55,611 nt of DNA, taken from contig JAFLVG010000004.1 in NCBI GenBank assembly GCA_022508445.1, positions 1 to 55,611 on the forward strand, given 5' to 3'. Positions 16,983-24,961 of the stretch are shown in pieces (position 1 is the first letter of the stretch; the number at the start of each line of letters is the position of its first letter). The translations under genes were made by a program, and so were the position numbers. Under the pieces are notes generated by a model. The model worked only from the letters and a program-made list of their open reading frames with translations. It was not told the origin of the DNA and made no database searches. The DNA is from Clostridiales bacterium. Its GTDB lineage: Bacteria; Bacillota; Clostridia; Christensenellales; Pumilibacteraceae.

Positions 16983-17011
16983 TTTACATATTCTCGCGAG
17001 CATGATATAAT
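16983..17011 (+). promoter_or_regulatory. Sigma-A-type promoter of the XRE regulator gene
   Basis: TTTACA (16983-16988), 17-nt spacer, TATAAT (17006-17011); GAGGTG at 17024-17029 is the ribosome site for the ATG at 17035. Upstream, AACTG and CAGTT copies around 16927-16971 form a loose inverted arrangement that might be an autoregulatory operator. Confidence 0.7.
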
Positions 17012-17034
17012 TTGACAGTATTCGAGGTGCGAAA

Positions 17035-17892
17035 ATGCAAATAAGTGAAAAAATATCCGCATTAAGAAAGTCTAATAATATGACGCAAGCAGAGCTTGGA
17101 ACAAAGCTGAACGTCACATTCCAAGCGGTGTCAAAGTGGGAGCGCGGCGAATCGTATCCCGATTTCGAGACTCTGTCGAAAATGGCAAAGATTTTCGGAG
17201 TTTCGATTAGTTACTTTGAAGACGGCGGCGAAAACGTTACGGAAACTGCCGCAATCGCCAACGAAGCGTTCGACGGAACGAGCAATGTTGTCGGGTTCTG
17301 CAAGGACTGCGGCAAGCTCGTGCGAACGGGCGAGGAGTCTTGCACTACGCCCGTGGTCATCTGTAAGCAATGCGCTCTTCGTAGAGAAAATATAAAGATA
17401 GCGCAAGAAAAGGAGCGTATACAGCAAAAACAGCAGGCCGAACGCGCTATAAAGGCGAAGCAGCAAGCTGTGATTGCAGGTGCATTAGCCCGCCGCAACC
17501 GCGGCCTTATAGCGTCTATATTTCTTACTGCGGCGTTTTTGCTGGTGACCGTTATAACTTCAATCACGAATTCGGAAAGCGCAGGAACGACCGCAGGACT
17601 TGTTATCACTAATCTGATTTTCGGGTATACGTTCTTTGCACAGCTATTTTGGAACGGAACCGTTGTAGATATCATTTTGTGCGGCGGAAAGATAGTGGGC
17701 ATGCCGGGCGTAATATTCACGCTCGACCTCGACGGATTGGTATTTTTGATCGGCGTAAAAATCTTGTTTGCAATAATCAAAATGCTCATTTTTATACTAA
17801 CATTCTTGTTTATGATATTTGTCGCATTGTTAGTTGCGCCGTTCACGTTCGTACCGCAACTGTTAAAGCTCAATAAGGGCATGGAATTGTAA
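17035..17892 (+). CDS. XRE-family regulator with zinc-ribbon and C-terminal membrane helices
   Basis: A 285-residue protein. Residues 1-62 are a Cro/C1-type helix-turn-helix (MTQAELGTKLNVTFQAVSKW spans the two key helices). Residues near 84-120 hold two CxxC pairs (CKDCG, CKQCA), likely a zinc ribbon. A Lys/Gln-rich helix follows, then about four membrane helices to the end. It should therefore be a membrane-anchored DNA-binding regulator whose signal is sensed in or near the membrane. Its target is unknown; the lipoprotein gene 28 bases downstream on the same strand is the obvious candidate, perhaps in the same transcript. Confidence 0.8.
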   Translation: MQISEKISALRKSNNMTQAELGTKLNVTFQAVSKWERGESYPDFETLSKMAKIFGVSISYFEDGGENVTETAAIANEAFDGTSNVVGFCKDCGKLVRTGEESCTTPVVICKQCALRRENIKIAQEKERIQQKQQAERAIKAKQQAVIAGALARRNRGLIASIFLTAAFLLVTVITSITNSESAGTTAGLVITNLIFGYTFFAQLFWNGTVVDIILCGGKIVGMPGVIFTLDLDGLVFLIGVKILFAIIKMLIFILTFLFMIFVALLVAPFTFVPQLLKLNKGMEL

Positions 17893-17920
17893 ATATCGGT
17901 TAATTAGTAAGGAGAGTACT

Positions 17921-20179
17921 ATGAAGAAATTTTTAACCGTAATAACCGTAATTTTGTCGGCAACATTGTTAGCGCTTTGCGCTGTCGCTTGCGGCGGTGG
18001 TGATAAAGACAAACCGGACGGCGATAAGACGCCTGAGTATAATATATCTTGGTATGACGAAGAGGGAAACCTTCTTACAACGCAAAAGTTAAAAGAGGGC
18101 GCTACACCTTCGTACACATACAACAAGCAGGACACCGACGAGTGGGACTACACGTTCGAGGGTTGGAGCGAAACAAAAGGCGGCAGGGTGCTTCAAACTT
18201 TGCCTGCCGTCAGCGGTGACGCTTCTTACTACGCGATAGTACGAAAAGTTAAGCAAGTCTACACCGTAACATTCGACAGTCTCGGCGGAAGTAAAGTTCC
18301 GTCCGTGGACAAAGAATACGGCGATACGGTGGACGAGCCCGATGCACCAACGCTTAGCGGCAAGAAGTTATTGGGTTGGTGCAAAACCGAAAACGGAACA
18401 GATGCCGTTACTTTCCCGATAACCGTCACAGGCCACATCACGTTGTACGCGATTTGGGAGGACGATCCCACTCCCGAATATACAGTTAAATGGTACGACG
18501 AGGAGGGAAACCTTCTTGCAACGCAACAATTAAAAGAGGGCGCCACACCTTCGTATACATACAATAAGCAGGACACCGATGAGTGGGATTACACGTTCGA
18601 GGGTTGGAGCGAAACAAAAGGCGGCACTGTGCTTCAAACTTTGCCTGCCGTCAGCGGCGACGCATCGTACTACGCGGTGGTCAGCAAGGTCAAGCAAGTC
18701 TACACCGTAACATTCGACAGCCTCGGCGGAAGTAAAGTTCCGTCCGTGGACAAAGAGTACGGCGGTACGGTGGACGAGCCCGCTAAACCCACTCTTAACG
18801 GCAAACGATTTTTGTCATGGTGCTATAACGCGGACGGAACAAACGTTGTGACTTTCCCGATAACAGTCAGAGGCAACATAACTCTTTATGCGGCTTGGGG
18901 GGATAATATCGACGTAAAGGCGCTGTTGAACTCACTTATTTCGGGATACAAGCTCGATCCGTATTCGTACATTCCCGAAGCTATGCTTCCTTCATATACG
19001 GCAAACTTCATAAACGCCGATACGATAAAGAAGAGTGAAGCCGATTATTCGTCATTCGTTAGCAAGGCGCAAATGCCGAGCAGGGGATTCGGCGAGCAGT
19101 GGCACATGATAGCCGACAACCTCAAACAGTCGCAGACTTTCTTTAACGCATTGTCCGTTGTTGAAACGATAAGCACCGCTACGGTCACGATATTCAACAA
19201 TCATGTAGATAGCAATCCTGCCGACTACGCGCACTATGCGTTTAAGCACGGAATATACGACGTAACTATCGATTGCAGCGGCGGCAAAATCTACTATGTT
19301 CTTGACTTTTCGGGTACATTCCCTGTATTCGGTGAGCAGAAAGCACAGATAGCGTTAAGCATGGGAATATTGAGCGGCGAGCGCGAAGTGCGCATACAGC
19401 TCGGCAACCCAAATGTACTTGCGTACACGATAAAGGACGACGGATATACGTTTGCGCTCAAAATGCTCGGAGTGCGCCGCTCAATGTTCGACGTGTCGCG
19501 CGACTCTTCGGGCAAGGTCACAGGACATATCAACGAGTTTTTGACGGCGAGCGGCGTCACAGACAAGGCGGTAGCGAGCGCGGCAGACTTTTACGTGGAC
19601 GGAGCTTACGTTTCCGCAGTGGGGAACAAGGCGAGCGGCATTCCCGGATTTACGGGGTATATCAGCGAGCTTTACAACAAGAATACAGGCAAGCTGATTT
19701 CCTACGAGGTGCGCGAAACACTATCGGCAATCACGTACAACACACTGTGGTTCGACCTTGCCGATATAACAGGAATAAATTCAATCAAATACGACAGCAA
19801 CGGGAAAAACTTTTACGTAAACGGCTCGTCAACAGAATGGAAAAATAAAAAGGTGGGCGGAATCAGCACAAAAACCGCGTCGCGCAGATTCGATATAGAG
19901 TTCCGCTCGCAGTACTTCTACGCGCAAGAGGACGGCGAGGTTGTCGAGGTTGAAGTAAAGGTACCCATGCTGTTTGTGCAAGAAGAGGTTTACGATACTC
20001 TCGCAAGCGACGTGGCAAGTGTTAATTCCGGCGTGAACATCAGCGTCGGAGTGTCCACGGCAGCTCTCAACAAACAAAAAGCCGATTACGCCACGCTCGT
20101 GGACGTGTTTATCGCCAACAAGGATACGATAACTCCCGAATATATAATCGAGTTTATCGGTGATCCGATTGAGTTTTAA
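17921..20179 (+). CDS. Lipoprotein with InlB-type (Listeria-Bacteroides) repeats
   Basis: A 752-residue surface lipoprotein. The signal peptide ends in a lipobox at AVACGGG (Cys near residue 24). Residues about 38-330 contain four beta-grasp-like repeats of the InlB B-repeat type, each with a central FDSLGG-, FEGWSE- or LGWCKT-like block and ending in a tryptophan. They are arranged as two copies of a 147-residue double unit. Residues 335-752 are a larger domain without Cys that I do not recognise. Proteins of this kind are anchored to the membrane face and often act in adhesion or binding; the ligand is unknown. AAGGAG at 17909-17914 is an optimal ribosome site. Confidence 0.82.
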   Translation: MKKFLTVITVILSATLLALCAVACGGGDKDKPDGDKTPEYNISWYDEEGNLLTTQKLKEGATPSYTYNKQDTDEWDYTFEGWSETKGGRVLQTLPAVSGDASYYAIVRKVKQVYTVTFDSLGGSKVPSVDKEYGDTVDEPDAPTLSGKKLLGWCKTENGTDAVTFPITVTGHITLYAIWEDDPTPEYTVKWYDEEGNLLATQQLKEGATPSYTYNKQDTDEWDYTFEGWSETKGGTVLQTLPAVSGDASYYAVVSKVKQVYTVTFDSLGGSKVPSVDKEYGGTVDEPAKPTLNGKRFLSWCYNADGTNVVTFPITVRGNITLYAAWGDNIDVKALLNSLISGYKLDPYSYIPEAMLPSYTANFINADTIKKSEADYSSFVSKAQMPSRGFGEQWHMIADNLKQSQTFFNALSVVETISTATVTIFNNHVDSNPADYAHYAFKHGIYDVTIDCSGGKIYYVLDFSGTFPVFGEQKAQIALSMGILSGEREVRIQLGNPNVLAYTIKDDGYTFALKMLGVRRSMFDVSRDSSGKVTGHINEFLTASGVTDKAVASAADFYVDGAYVSAVGNKASGIPGFTGYISELYNKNTGKLISYEVRETLSAITYNTLWFDLADITGINSIKYDSNGKNFYVNGSSTEWKNKKVGGISTKTASRRFDIEFRSQYFYAQEDGEVVEVEVKVPMLFVQEEVYDTLASDVASVNSGVNISVGVSTAALNKQKADYATLVDVFIANKDTITPEYIIEFIGDPIEF
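18032..18906 (+). repeat. 441-bp tandem duplication within the InlB-repeat lipoprotein gene
   Basis: Unit 1 (18032-18472) and unit 2 (18473 to about 18906) are near-identical in long blocks, for example both contain the codons for WYDEEGNLL, then TPSYTYNKQDTDEWDYTFEG, at exactly 441-base spacing. Differences are scattered, many synonymous, with the last quarter more diverged. This is a recent in-frame duplication of 147 residues and could expand or contract by recombination. Confidence 0.9.
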
Positions 20180-20255
20180 GTAACGCCACCGCTTTATTTC
20201 GCATATAAATTTTTAGCCGTAAGGCGAGAAAAAGTATTTAAAGGCGGAATCGCGT

Positions 20256-20834
20256 ATGGCAGTAAAAGCGGGTTGCGGTGGAAATTTCGAAGACGGCTTG
20301 TGCTGTCGCATGGTTATCGAAACGAAACGCGTGTTCGACGGTTGCGCGTTTACCGACGAAAATATCACGCTCACATTAACGACACAGCAACAAATACCGC
20401 AAGACGCGGTGTTTGTATCTGCGCGAATAGTGAGTAGCGAGTTTGTCGATTTTATCGTAACGAACGGAAACGACGGTTGCAGTAACGTTATCGGCGACAT
20501 TGTTATGACCTTTGCGGTGACCTATTCGTCGGGCGGTGTTCTGACCACCGTTCAAGCGACGCACCGCGATAGCAGAAACGTTTTACTGCGCCTGCCGAGC
20601 GGCAATTCGCTTGTGCCGTATTCAATAGAGGTGCAGTCCAACATGGCGATAGGCAGCGGCGCGATAATAGGTCCGAACGCGGTGAGCGTATCGGGGTGTC
20701 TGCTCCAAATAATCAAGGTAACCGCGCCCGTGGATATTCTCATTCCGACATACGGATATTGCAAGTATCCGCCCTGCACGGGCAGTGTGTGTCCCGGAAT
20801 AAGAACAAACGTATTTCCGTCGTTTGACGAGTAG
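20256..20834 (+). CDS. Cysteine-rich hypothetical protein
   Basis: A 192-residue protein with no signal peptide or membrane helix. Cysteines cluster at both ends (positions 7, 16, 17 and 30; then YCKYPPCTGSVCPG near 168-181), around a central beta-rich, Thr/Val-rich section. The pattern, MVIETKRVFDGC followed by an all-beta core, vaguely recalls small spore-coat-like proteins of Clostridia, but I do not recognise a family and give no function. The AGGCGG upstream is a weak ribosome site. It follows the lipoprotein gene after 76 bases and is followed by the repeat region. Confidence 0.6.
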   Translation: MAVKAGCGGNFEDGLCCRMVIETKRVFDGCAFTDENITLTLTTQQQIPQDAVFVSARIVSSEFVDFIVTNGNDGCSNVIGDIVMTFAVTYSSGGVLTTVQATHRDSRNVLLRLPSGNSLVPYSIEVQSNMAIGSGAIIGPNAVSVSGCLLQIIKVTAPVDILIPTYGYCKYPPCTGSVCPGIRTNVFPSFDE

Positions 20835-20859
20835 ATTTAGTGAATTTTCTTCATTGCAA

Positions 20860-21170
20860 GAATGGCGATGAGCAATTATTATAATAATAACGCACTTATT
20901 CGGATGAAAACCAAACTCGCACAGACTATCGAACGAGTGGCATCCAAGCAATTATAATAAAAATGCCATTACTCGGGTGCAACTTCAAACGAATCACAGG
21001 AGCCAACACACGACGCTTAAAAGTTTCTTGCCACTGCTTAACAGAGTGGGGTCCAAAGCAATTATTATAAAAATGCCATTATTCTGGTGCAACTTCAAAC
21101 GAATCACCACAGCCCACACACGACGCTTAAAAGTTTCTTGCCTACTTCTTTTCAAAGAAGTAGGTTGACT
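20860..21170 (+). repeat. Array of three dispersed-repeat units upstream of the metallophosphoesterase gene
   Basis: This is the 366-base gap between genes. Unit R1 (20935-21043, 109 bp) and R2 (21044 onward) share long blocks such as GGTGCAACTTCAAACGAATC and CGCTTAAAAGTTTCTTGCC; R0 (20860-20934) is a diverged, shortened copy. R2 ends in a perfect hairpin with 11-bp arms CCTACTTCTTT / AAAGAAGTAGG (21141-21164), directly abutting TTGACT (21165-21170). An inverted relative of R2 lies at 23194-23318. No coding capacity is evident. Confidence 0.88.
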
Positions 21171-21193
21171 TTTTTATAGGGCAGTGGTAAAAT
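21165..21193 (+). promoter_or_regulatory. Repeat-borne promoter of the metallophosphoesterase gene (leaderless)
   Basis: TTGACT (21165-21170) at the edge of the repeat, 17-nt spacer, TAAAAT (21188-21193). Only 7 bases separate the -10 box from the ATG at 21201 and there is no SD, so the transcript should begin at or next to the start codon. Confidence 0.75.
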
Positions 21194-21200
21194 AACGCGT

Positions 21201-21887
21201 ATGAAGGTATACGCAATATCCGACTTGCACTTATCGATAAACAACCCGAAACCGATGGACATATTCGGTGCGGTGTGGGATAACTATCTCGACGACATAG
21301 AAAAATCGCTCGAAAGCGTTGCGGCAGACGACCTCGTGCTTTTAGCCGGCGATTTGAGCTGGGCAATGACTCTGGACGCGGCAAAACCCGACCTTGAATA
21401 CATAGGCAGATACAACGGCAAAAAGATAATCACGCGCGGCAACCATGACTATTGGTGGAAGGGCATTACGGCAGTCCGCGCGGCATTGCCGAACAATACG
21501 TACGCCGTGCAGAACGACTGCATCAAGTTCGGCGATATCATCGTATGTGGCAGTCGAGGTTGGAGCGTGGACGATAGGAGCGAGGACGGAAAGCGCCTGT
21601 ACGCGCGCGAGCAACTGCGCATAGAAATGTCGTTGCAGGCCATGCAAAAATTACGCGAGCCGAACGACCGCGTGATATTCATGATCCACTATCCGCCGTT
21701 CAATGTTCGGTTTGAAAGCTCGCCCGTGATCGAGCTTTTCGAAAAATACCAAGTAAACGCCGTGGTCTACGGTCATCTTCACGGTAAAAACTGTTACGCA
21801 AAAAAACACATCGTCAAAAACGGAATCAAATACTACTTGACATCCTGCGACCAAGTAGGGAACAGAGCCGTGAGAATCGATATTTAA
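21201..21887 (+). CDS. Calcineurin-like metallophosphoesterase
   Basis: A 228-residue cytoplasmic phosphoesterase of the two-metal type. The five motifs are in order: SDLHLS (7-12), AGDLSW near 49-54, RGNHDYWW near 79-86, IHYPP near 162 and YGHLHG near 190-195. Members hydrolyse phosphomonoesters or diesters including nucleotides; the substrate here is unknown. It is monocistronic: promoter boxes lie at 21165-21193, with an almost absent 5' leader, and a two-way terminator follows at 21914. It faces the threonine ammonia-lyase gene, and the pair is bounded by inverted repeats. Confidence 0.9.
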   Translation: MKVYAISDLHLSINNPKPMDIFGAVWDNYLDDIEKSLESVAADDLVLLAGDLSWAMTLDAAKPDLEYIGRYNGKKIITRGNHDYWWKGITAVRAALPNNTYAVQNDCIKFGDIIVCGSRGWSVDDRSEDGKRLYAREQLRIEMSLQAMQKLREPNDRVIFMIHYPPFNVRFESSPVIELFEKYQVNAVVYGHLHGKNCYAKKHIVKNGIKYYLTSCDQVGNRAVRIDI

Positions 21888-21913
21888 GCGATTGGCGCTA
21901 TATCAAAGCAAAT

Positions 21914-21956
21914 AAAAATGCTTGCGAGTTCGAGAACAAGACTCGCAAGCATTTTT
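21914..21956. terminator. Bidirectional terminator between convergent genes
   Basis: AAAAATGCTTGCGAGT (21914-21929) and ACTCGCAAGCATTTTT (21941-21956) form a perfect 16-bp stem with an 11-base loop. A/T runs on both flanks let it serve the metallophosphoesterase (+) and the threonine ammonia-lyase (-). Confidence 0.92.
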
Positions 21957-21967
21957 TGCACTGAAAA

Positions 21968-23161
21968 CTATTGCAATTTATAGCCGGCTTTTTTGAGCGC
22001 GTCTATAACGCGTTTACCGTGTTCGACGCCCGAAACCTCGCACGTTATGTGCAGTATGGTTTCATTTAGCGACAGCTCGGCGTTCACTCGGTCGTACTGA
22101 ATGGCAATGACGTTTGCGCCGTGTATGGCAAGAATGCGGCTGACCGCTTCGAGCGAGCCGGGTTTGTCGGACAGAATGACCGAAAGCCGCACCTGTCTGC
22201 CGCGGCTAACAAGACCGCGCTCGATGATTTTGTGTATAAAGCTGACGTCGATGTTTCCGCCCGAGAGCAGACACACCGTCTTTTTGCCGCGCAAGAACGG
22301 ATAGCGCTCGCAAAGCACCGCCGCAAGCCCCGCCGCGCCTGCCGGTTCGACTATTTCCTTTGCGCGCTCTATGAGCGAAATAATAGTGGATGCGATCTCG
22401 TCATCGGTGACGGTAAGAATGCCGTCGGCGCAATCGTTGATGTACTTCATCGTGATGTTTCCGGGGCGCTTGACCGCAATACCGTCGGCAATGGTGAAAA
22501 TATTATCAAGCCCGACGGGTGAATGCCCGAACGACTTGGCGATTGCCGCCGCGCCGCTCGCTTGCACGCCGTAAACCTCTACGTCAGGCCGCAGACTTTT
22601 GACGGCATACGCTACGCCGGCAAGCAGTCCGCCGCCGCCGGCCGGAACGAGAATTGTCTGAACGTCCGGCATGTCGTTCAATATTTCCAAGCCGACAGTG
22701 CCTTGGCCCGCAATGATGTCCTCGTGATCGAACGGGGGAATGAACACGCCGTGCTGTTCGTCGCACGCCGCTTTCGCCGCGGCTTGCGCGTCGTCGAACA
22801 CGTCGCCGCAAAGCACAACCTCAGCGCCGTATCCCTCGGTCGCCGCTATCTTTGCAATCGGCGTGGAAAGCGGCATGTAGATAACGGCTTTCACGCCGCG
22901 CCGCGCCGCCGCGTATGCCACGCCCTGCGCATGGTTGCCGGCGGAACAGCTGAAAACCTTGGCGTTGTCGTCGAGGTCGAGCTTGCTTATCATGTTGAAC
23001 GCGCCGCGCACCTTGAACGATCCGGTCTTTTGCAGGTTTTCGCATTTGAGATAAACCTTTCCGCCCGAAATCCGCGAAAAGGTTTCGGACAGTTCGAGCG
23101 GCGTGTGGTGAACAGTCCCGTCGAGCCGCTTTTGTGCTTCGTATATGTCTTTGAGCTCCAT
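21968..23161 (-). CDS. ilvA: Threonine ammonia-lyase with C-terminal ACT domain
   Basis: A 397-residue pyridoxal phosphate enzyme deaminating threonine to 2-oxobutanoate, the first step towards isoleucine or a catabolic step. The PLP lysine is in GSFKVRGA (Lys50). The substrate loop SGNHAQGVAYAA lies near 73-84 and the phosphate loop PAGGGGLLAGVA near 172-183. An ACT domain occupies about 325-397. The length fits the short IlvA type with one ACT domain, usually allosteric; the catabolic TdcB would lack ACT. It reads leftward from a promoter whose -35 lies at the edge of the inverted repeat, with only 9 bases from the -10 to the ATG. Confidence 0.93.
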   Translation of the reverse strand: MELKDIYEAQKRLDGTVHHTPLELSETFSRISGGKVYLKCENLQKTGSFKVRGAFNMISKLDLDDNAKVFSCSAGNHAQGVAYAAARRGVKAVIYMPLSTPIAKIAATEGYGAEVVLCGDVFDDAQAAAKAACDEQHGVFIPPFDHEDIIAGQGTVGLEILNDMPDVQTILVPAGGGGLLAGVAYAVKSLRPDVEVYGVQASGAAAIAKSFGHSPVGLDNIFTIADGIAVKRPGNITMKYINDCADGILTVTDDEIASTIISLIERAKEIVEPAGAAGLAAVLCERYPFLRGKKTVCLLSGGNIDVSFIHKIIERGLVSRGRQVRLSVILSDKPGSLEAVSRILAIHGANVIAIQYDRVNAELSLNETILHITCEVSGVEHGKRVIDALKKAGYKLQ

Positions 23162-23170
23162 AACGTGTTC

Positions 23171-23199
23171 ATTATAATATACTCTAAAAATAAAGTCAA
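23171..23199 (-). promoter_or_regulatory. Repeat-borne promoter of ilvA (leaderless)
   Basis: Reading leftward: TTGACT (23199-23194), 17-nt spacer, TATAAT (23176-23171), then 9 bases to the ATG at 23161. The -35 directly abuts the repeat hairpin, exactly as in the promoter at 21165 on the other strand. No SD is present. Confidence 0.78.
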
Positions 23200-23343
23200 C
23201 CTACTTCTTTGAAAAGAAGTAGGCAAGAAACTTTTAACCGTCGTGTACGGGCTGTGATAGTTTATTAGAGTTTGCAGCCGAGTAATGGCGTTACTGTGCA
23301 AATTGCTCGACGCCACTTTGTAAAAGATGTAGGCAAAAAGTTA
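23194..23343 (-). repeat. Inverted copy of the dispersed repeat, upstream of ilvA
   Basis: Read on the minus strand this contains AGTTTCTTGCCTACTTC, the same hairpin (23200-23223) and TTGACTTT as the plus-strand array near 21130-21171. About 60 bases are nearly identical and the homology continues, more weakly, to about 23318. A further partial unit with TTTTTGCCTACATC follows to 23343. The remaining gap to 23551 shows no repeat or gene that I can support. Confidence 0.85.
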
Positions 23344-23551
23344 AATGTCAAATACCGCAATCTCGTTGTCATTCCGAAAATCACGAGTAATTTCAACCGC
23401 TTATAGGCGAACCGACATACTTTTCCGAAAAACCGCCGTAATTCGACCGTTTTCCCCTGTAAACACAACCGTTCGTTAGGGTATTATGCCGAACTTTGTA
23501 TTCTGCGCGGACAAGAATGCAAAAAAGTGCATTAAATTTGGTTAAAAAGGG

Positions 23552-23580
23552 TTGACAGTGGTCATCAAGTATGCTAAAAT
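23552..23580 (+). promoter_or_regulatory. Sigma-A-type promoter of the mraZ division/wall cluster
   Basis: Consensus TTGACA (23552-23557), 17-nt spacer, TAAAAT (23575-23580), 43 bases upstream of mraZ. G-rich blocks around it (TTTGG, AGGG, GTGG, TGTGGG) might be MraZ contact sites, but no clean direct repeat is visible. Confidence 0.8.
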
Positions 23581-23623
23581 ACATCCATGTGGGCGCATTA
23601 CGCCAAAGGAACTGACAAGCACA

Positions 23624-24052
23624 ATGTTTTACGGGCAGTATCATCACCAATTAGACGATAAGGGACGGCTTAGAATACCGCCCGCTTTTCGCAAGCTGCT
23701 CGGCGACAATCCCATGCTGTTTTGCAGCTTCGAAAAGTGCTTGTTCATTTATACGGGAGAGGATTTCGACAAGCTCGTCAAAGAGCGGTTCAGCAATGCC
23801 GATCTTCTTGACACCGACATGAACGACATCAAGCGTGCTATCTTTGCCTCCACACAACCTCTTGTAGAGGACAAGCAGGGCAGGGTTTCGCTCAATTCTT
23901 CGTTCATAGAGCAATGCGGCATGGGCAAGAACATCATCTCGATAGGCGCGCTCGACCGCGTGGAAATCTGGGACGAGGAAGTCTACAAAGCGCACATGCA
24001 AGCTCTCGACTACAAGAAGATAGTCGCGCCGTTCACGTCAAGGAACAATTGA
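23624..24052 (+). CDS. mraZ: Transcriptional regulator MraZ
   Basis: A 142-residue AbrB-like, ring-forming DNA-binding protein that regulates its own division/wall cluster. The two half-repeats each carry the signature: DDKGRLRIP near residues 11-19 and EDKQGRVSLN near 83-92. The frame extends upstream to 23552, but that would overlap the promoter. The ATG at 23624 with AAAGGA upstream gives the usual MFYGQY-type start and length. The stop overlaps the rsmH start (TGATG). Confidence 0.95.
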   Translation: MFYGQYHHQLDDKGRLRIPPAFRKLLGDNPMLFCSFEKCLFIYTGEDFDKLVKERFSNADLLDTDMNDIKRAIFASTQPLVEDKQGRVSLNSSFIEQCGMGKNIISIGALDRVEIWDEEVYKAHMQALDYKKIVAPFTSRNN

Positions 24053-24948
24053 TGTATCACATTCCGATAATGCGCGAGAAGATTGTCGAGCTTCTTAACG
24101 TCAAGCGCGGCGGACTGTATCTGGACGCAACGCTGGGCGGCGGCGGACATTCGCAAGCGATACTCGACGCAGGCGGTAGGGTGGTCGCCATCGACCGCGA
24201 CGACGACGCGATAGCATATTGCAAGGCCCATGTTTCGGGCGACATTACGTACATTAAAGGCACATACGAGAATGCGACAGAGCTACTTAAAAATGTCGGC
24301 ATTACGGAGCTTGACGGAGCGGTCATGGATCTGGGCGTATCGTCGCACCAGCTTGACGACGGCGCGCGCGGATTTTCGTACATGCACGACGGTGCGCTCG
24401 ACATGAGAATGGATAGAACGCAAAAGATGAGCGCCTACGACGTCGTAAACGGTTATTCGCAAGAAACGCTGGAAGAAATCATAAGGCGTTACGGCGAGGA
24501 GAGCTTTTACAGGCGCATCGCACAAGAGATTGTTAAGCGCAGACAGCAAAAGCCGATTGAGCGCACAATAGAGCTTGCGGAGCTGATACGCGCGTCGGTG
24601 CCGTACAGGAAGAACGGACACCCGGCAAAGAAGACCTTTCAAGCGATTCGCATAGAGGTCAACGGCGAGCTCAAAGGCTTATACGACGCGGTATGCTCGA
24701 TTTTCGGACTAATAGTCCGCGGCGGACGGTTAGCGATACTGACCTTTCACTCATTGGAGGACCGCATAGTCAAATCCGCATTCAAGGAGTTCGCGACAGA
24801 CTGCATCTGTCCCAAACAATTGCCCGTGTGCGTATGCAACCACCGCGCGATAGGAAAAACGGTATGCAAGCAAAAGCCGTCCGAACTCGAACAAAGTCAA
24901 AATCCGCGTAGCACAAGCGCTACGCTCCGCGTATCGGAAAAACTTTAA
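24052..24948 (+). CDS. rsmH: 16S rRNA (cytosine-1402-N4)-methyltransferase RsmH
   Basis: A 298-residue SAM-dependent enzyme methylating N4 of C1402 in 16S rRNA. Visible family blocks are LDATLGGGGHS near 24, DLGVSSHQLDD near 99, LDMRMDRT near 120, FQAIRIEVN near 194, LTFHSLEDRIVK near 230 and the terminal NPRSTSATLR. Cysteines in CICPKQLPVCVCNH sit where other members also have a Cys-rich loop. The ATG at 24052 overlaps the mraZ stop by one base; AAGGAA lies just upstream. It is followed after 13 bases by the ftsL-like gene. Confidence 0.96.
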   Translation: MYHIPIMREKIVELLNVKRGGLYLDATLGGGGHSQAILDAGGRVVAIDRDDDAIAYCKAHVSGDITYIKGTYENATELLKNVGITELDGAVMDLGVSSHQLDDGARGFSYMHDGALDMRMDRTQKMSAYDVVNGYSQETLEEIIRRYGEESFYRRIAQEIVKRRQQKPIERTIELAELIRASVPYRKNGHPAKKTFQAIRIEVNGELKGLYDAVCSIFGLIVRGGRLAILTFHSLEDRIVKSAFKEFATDCICPKQLPVCVCNHRAIGKTVCKQKPSELEQSQNPRSTSATLRVSEKL

Positions 24949-24961
24949 GGAAGGTTACATA

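Noticed and set aside
20860-21170. CRISPR array
   Set aside because: Units are 109 bp, imperfect, with no short constant repeat alternating with unique spacers, and no cas genes are nearby.
23552-23623. N-terminal extension of mraZ
   Set aside because: It would start at the -35 box of the promoter and add residues absent from MraZ proteins.
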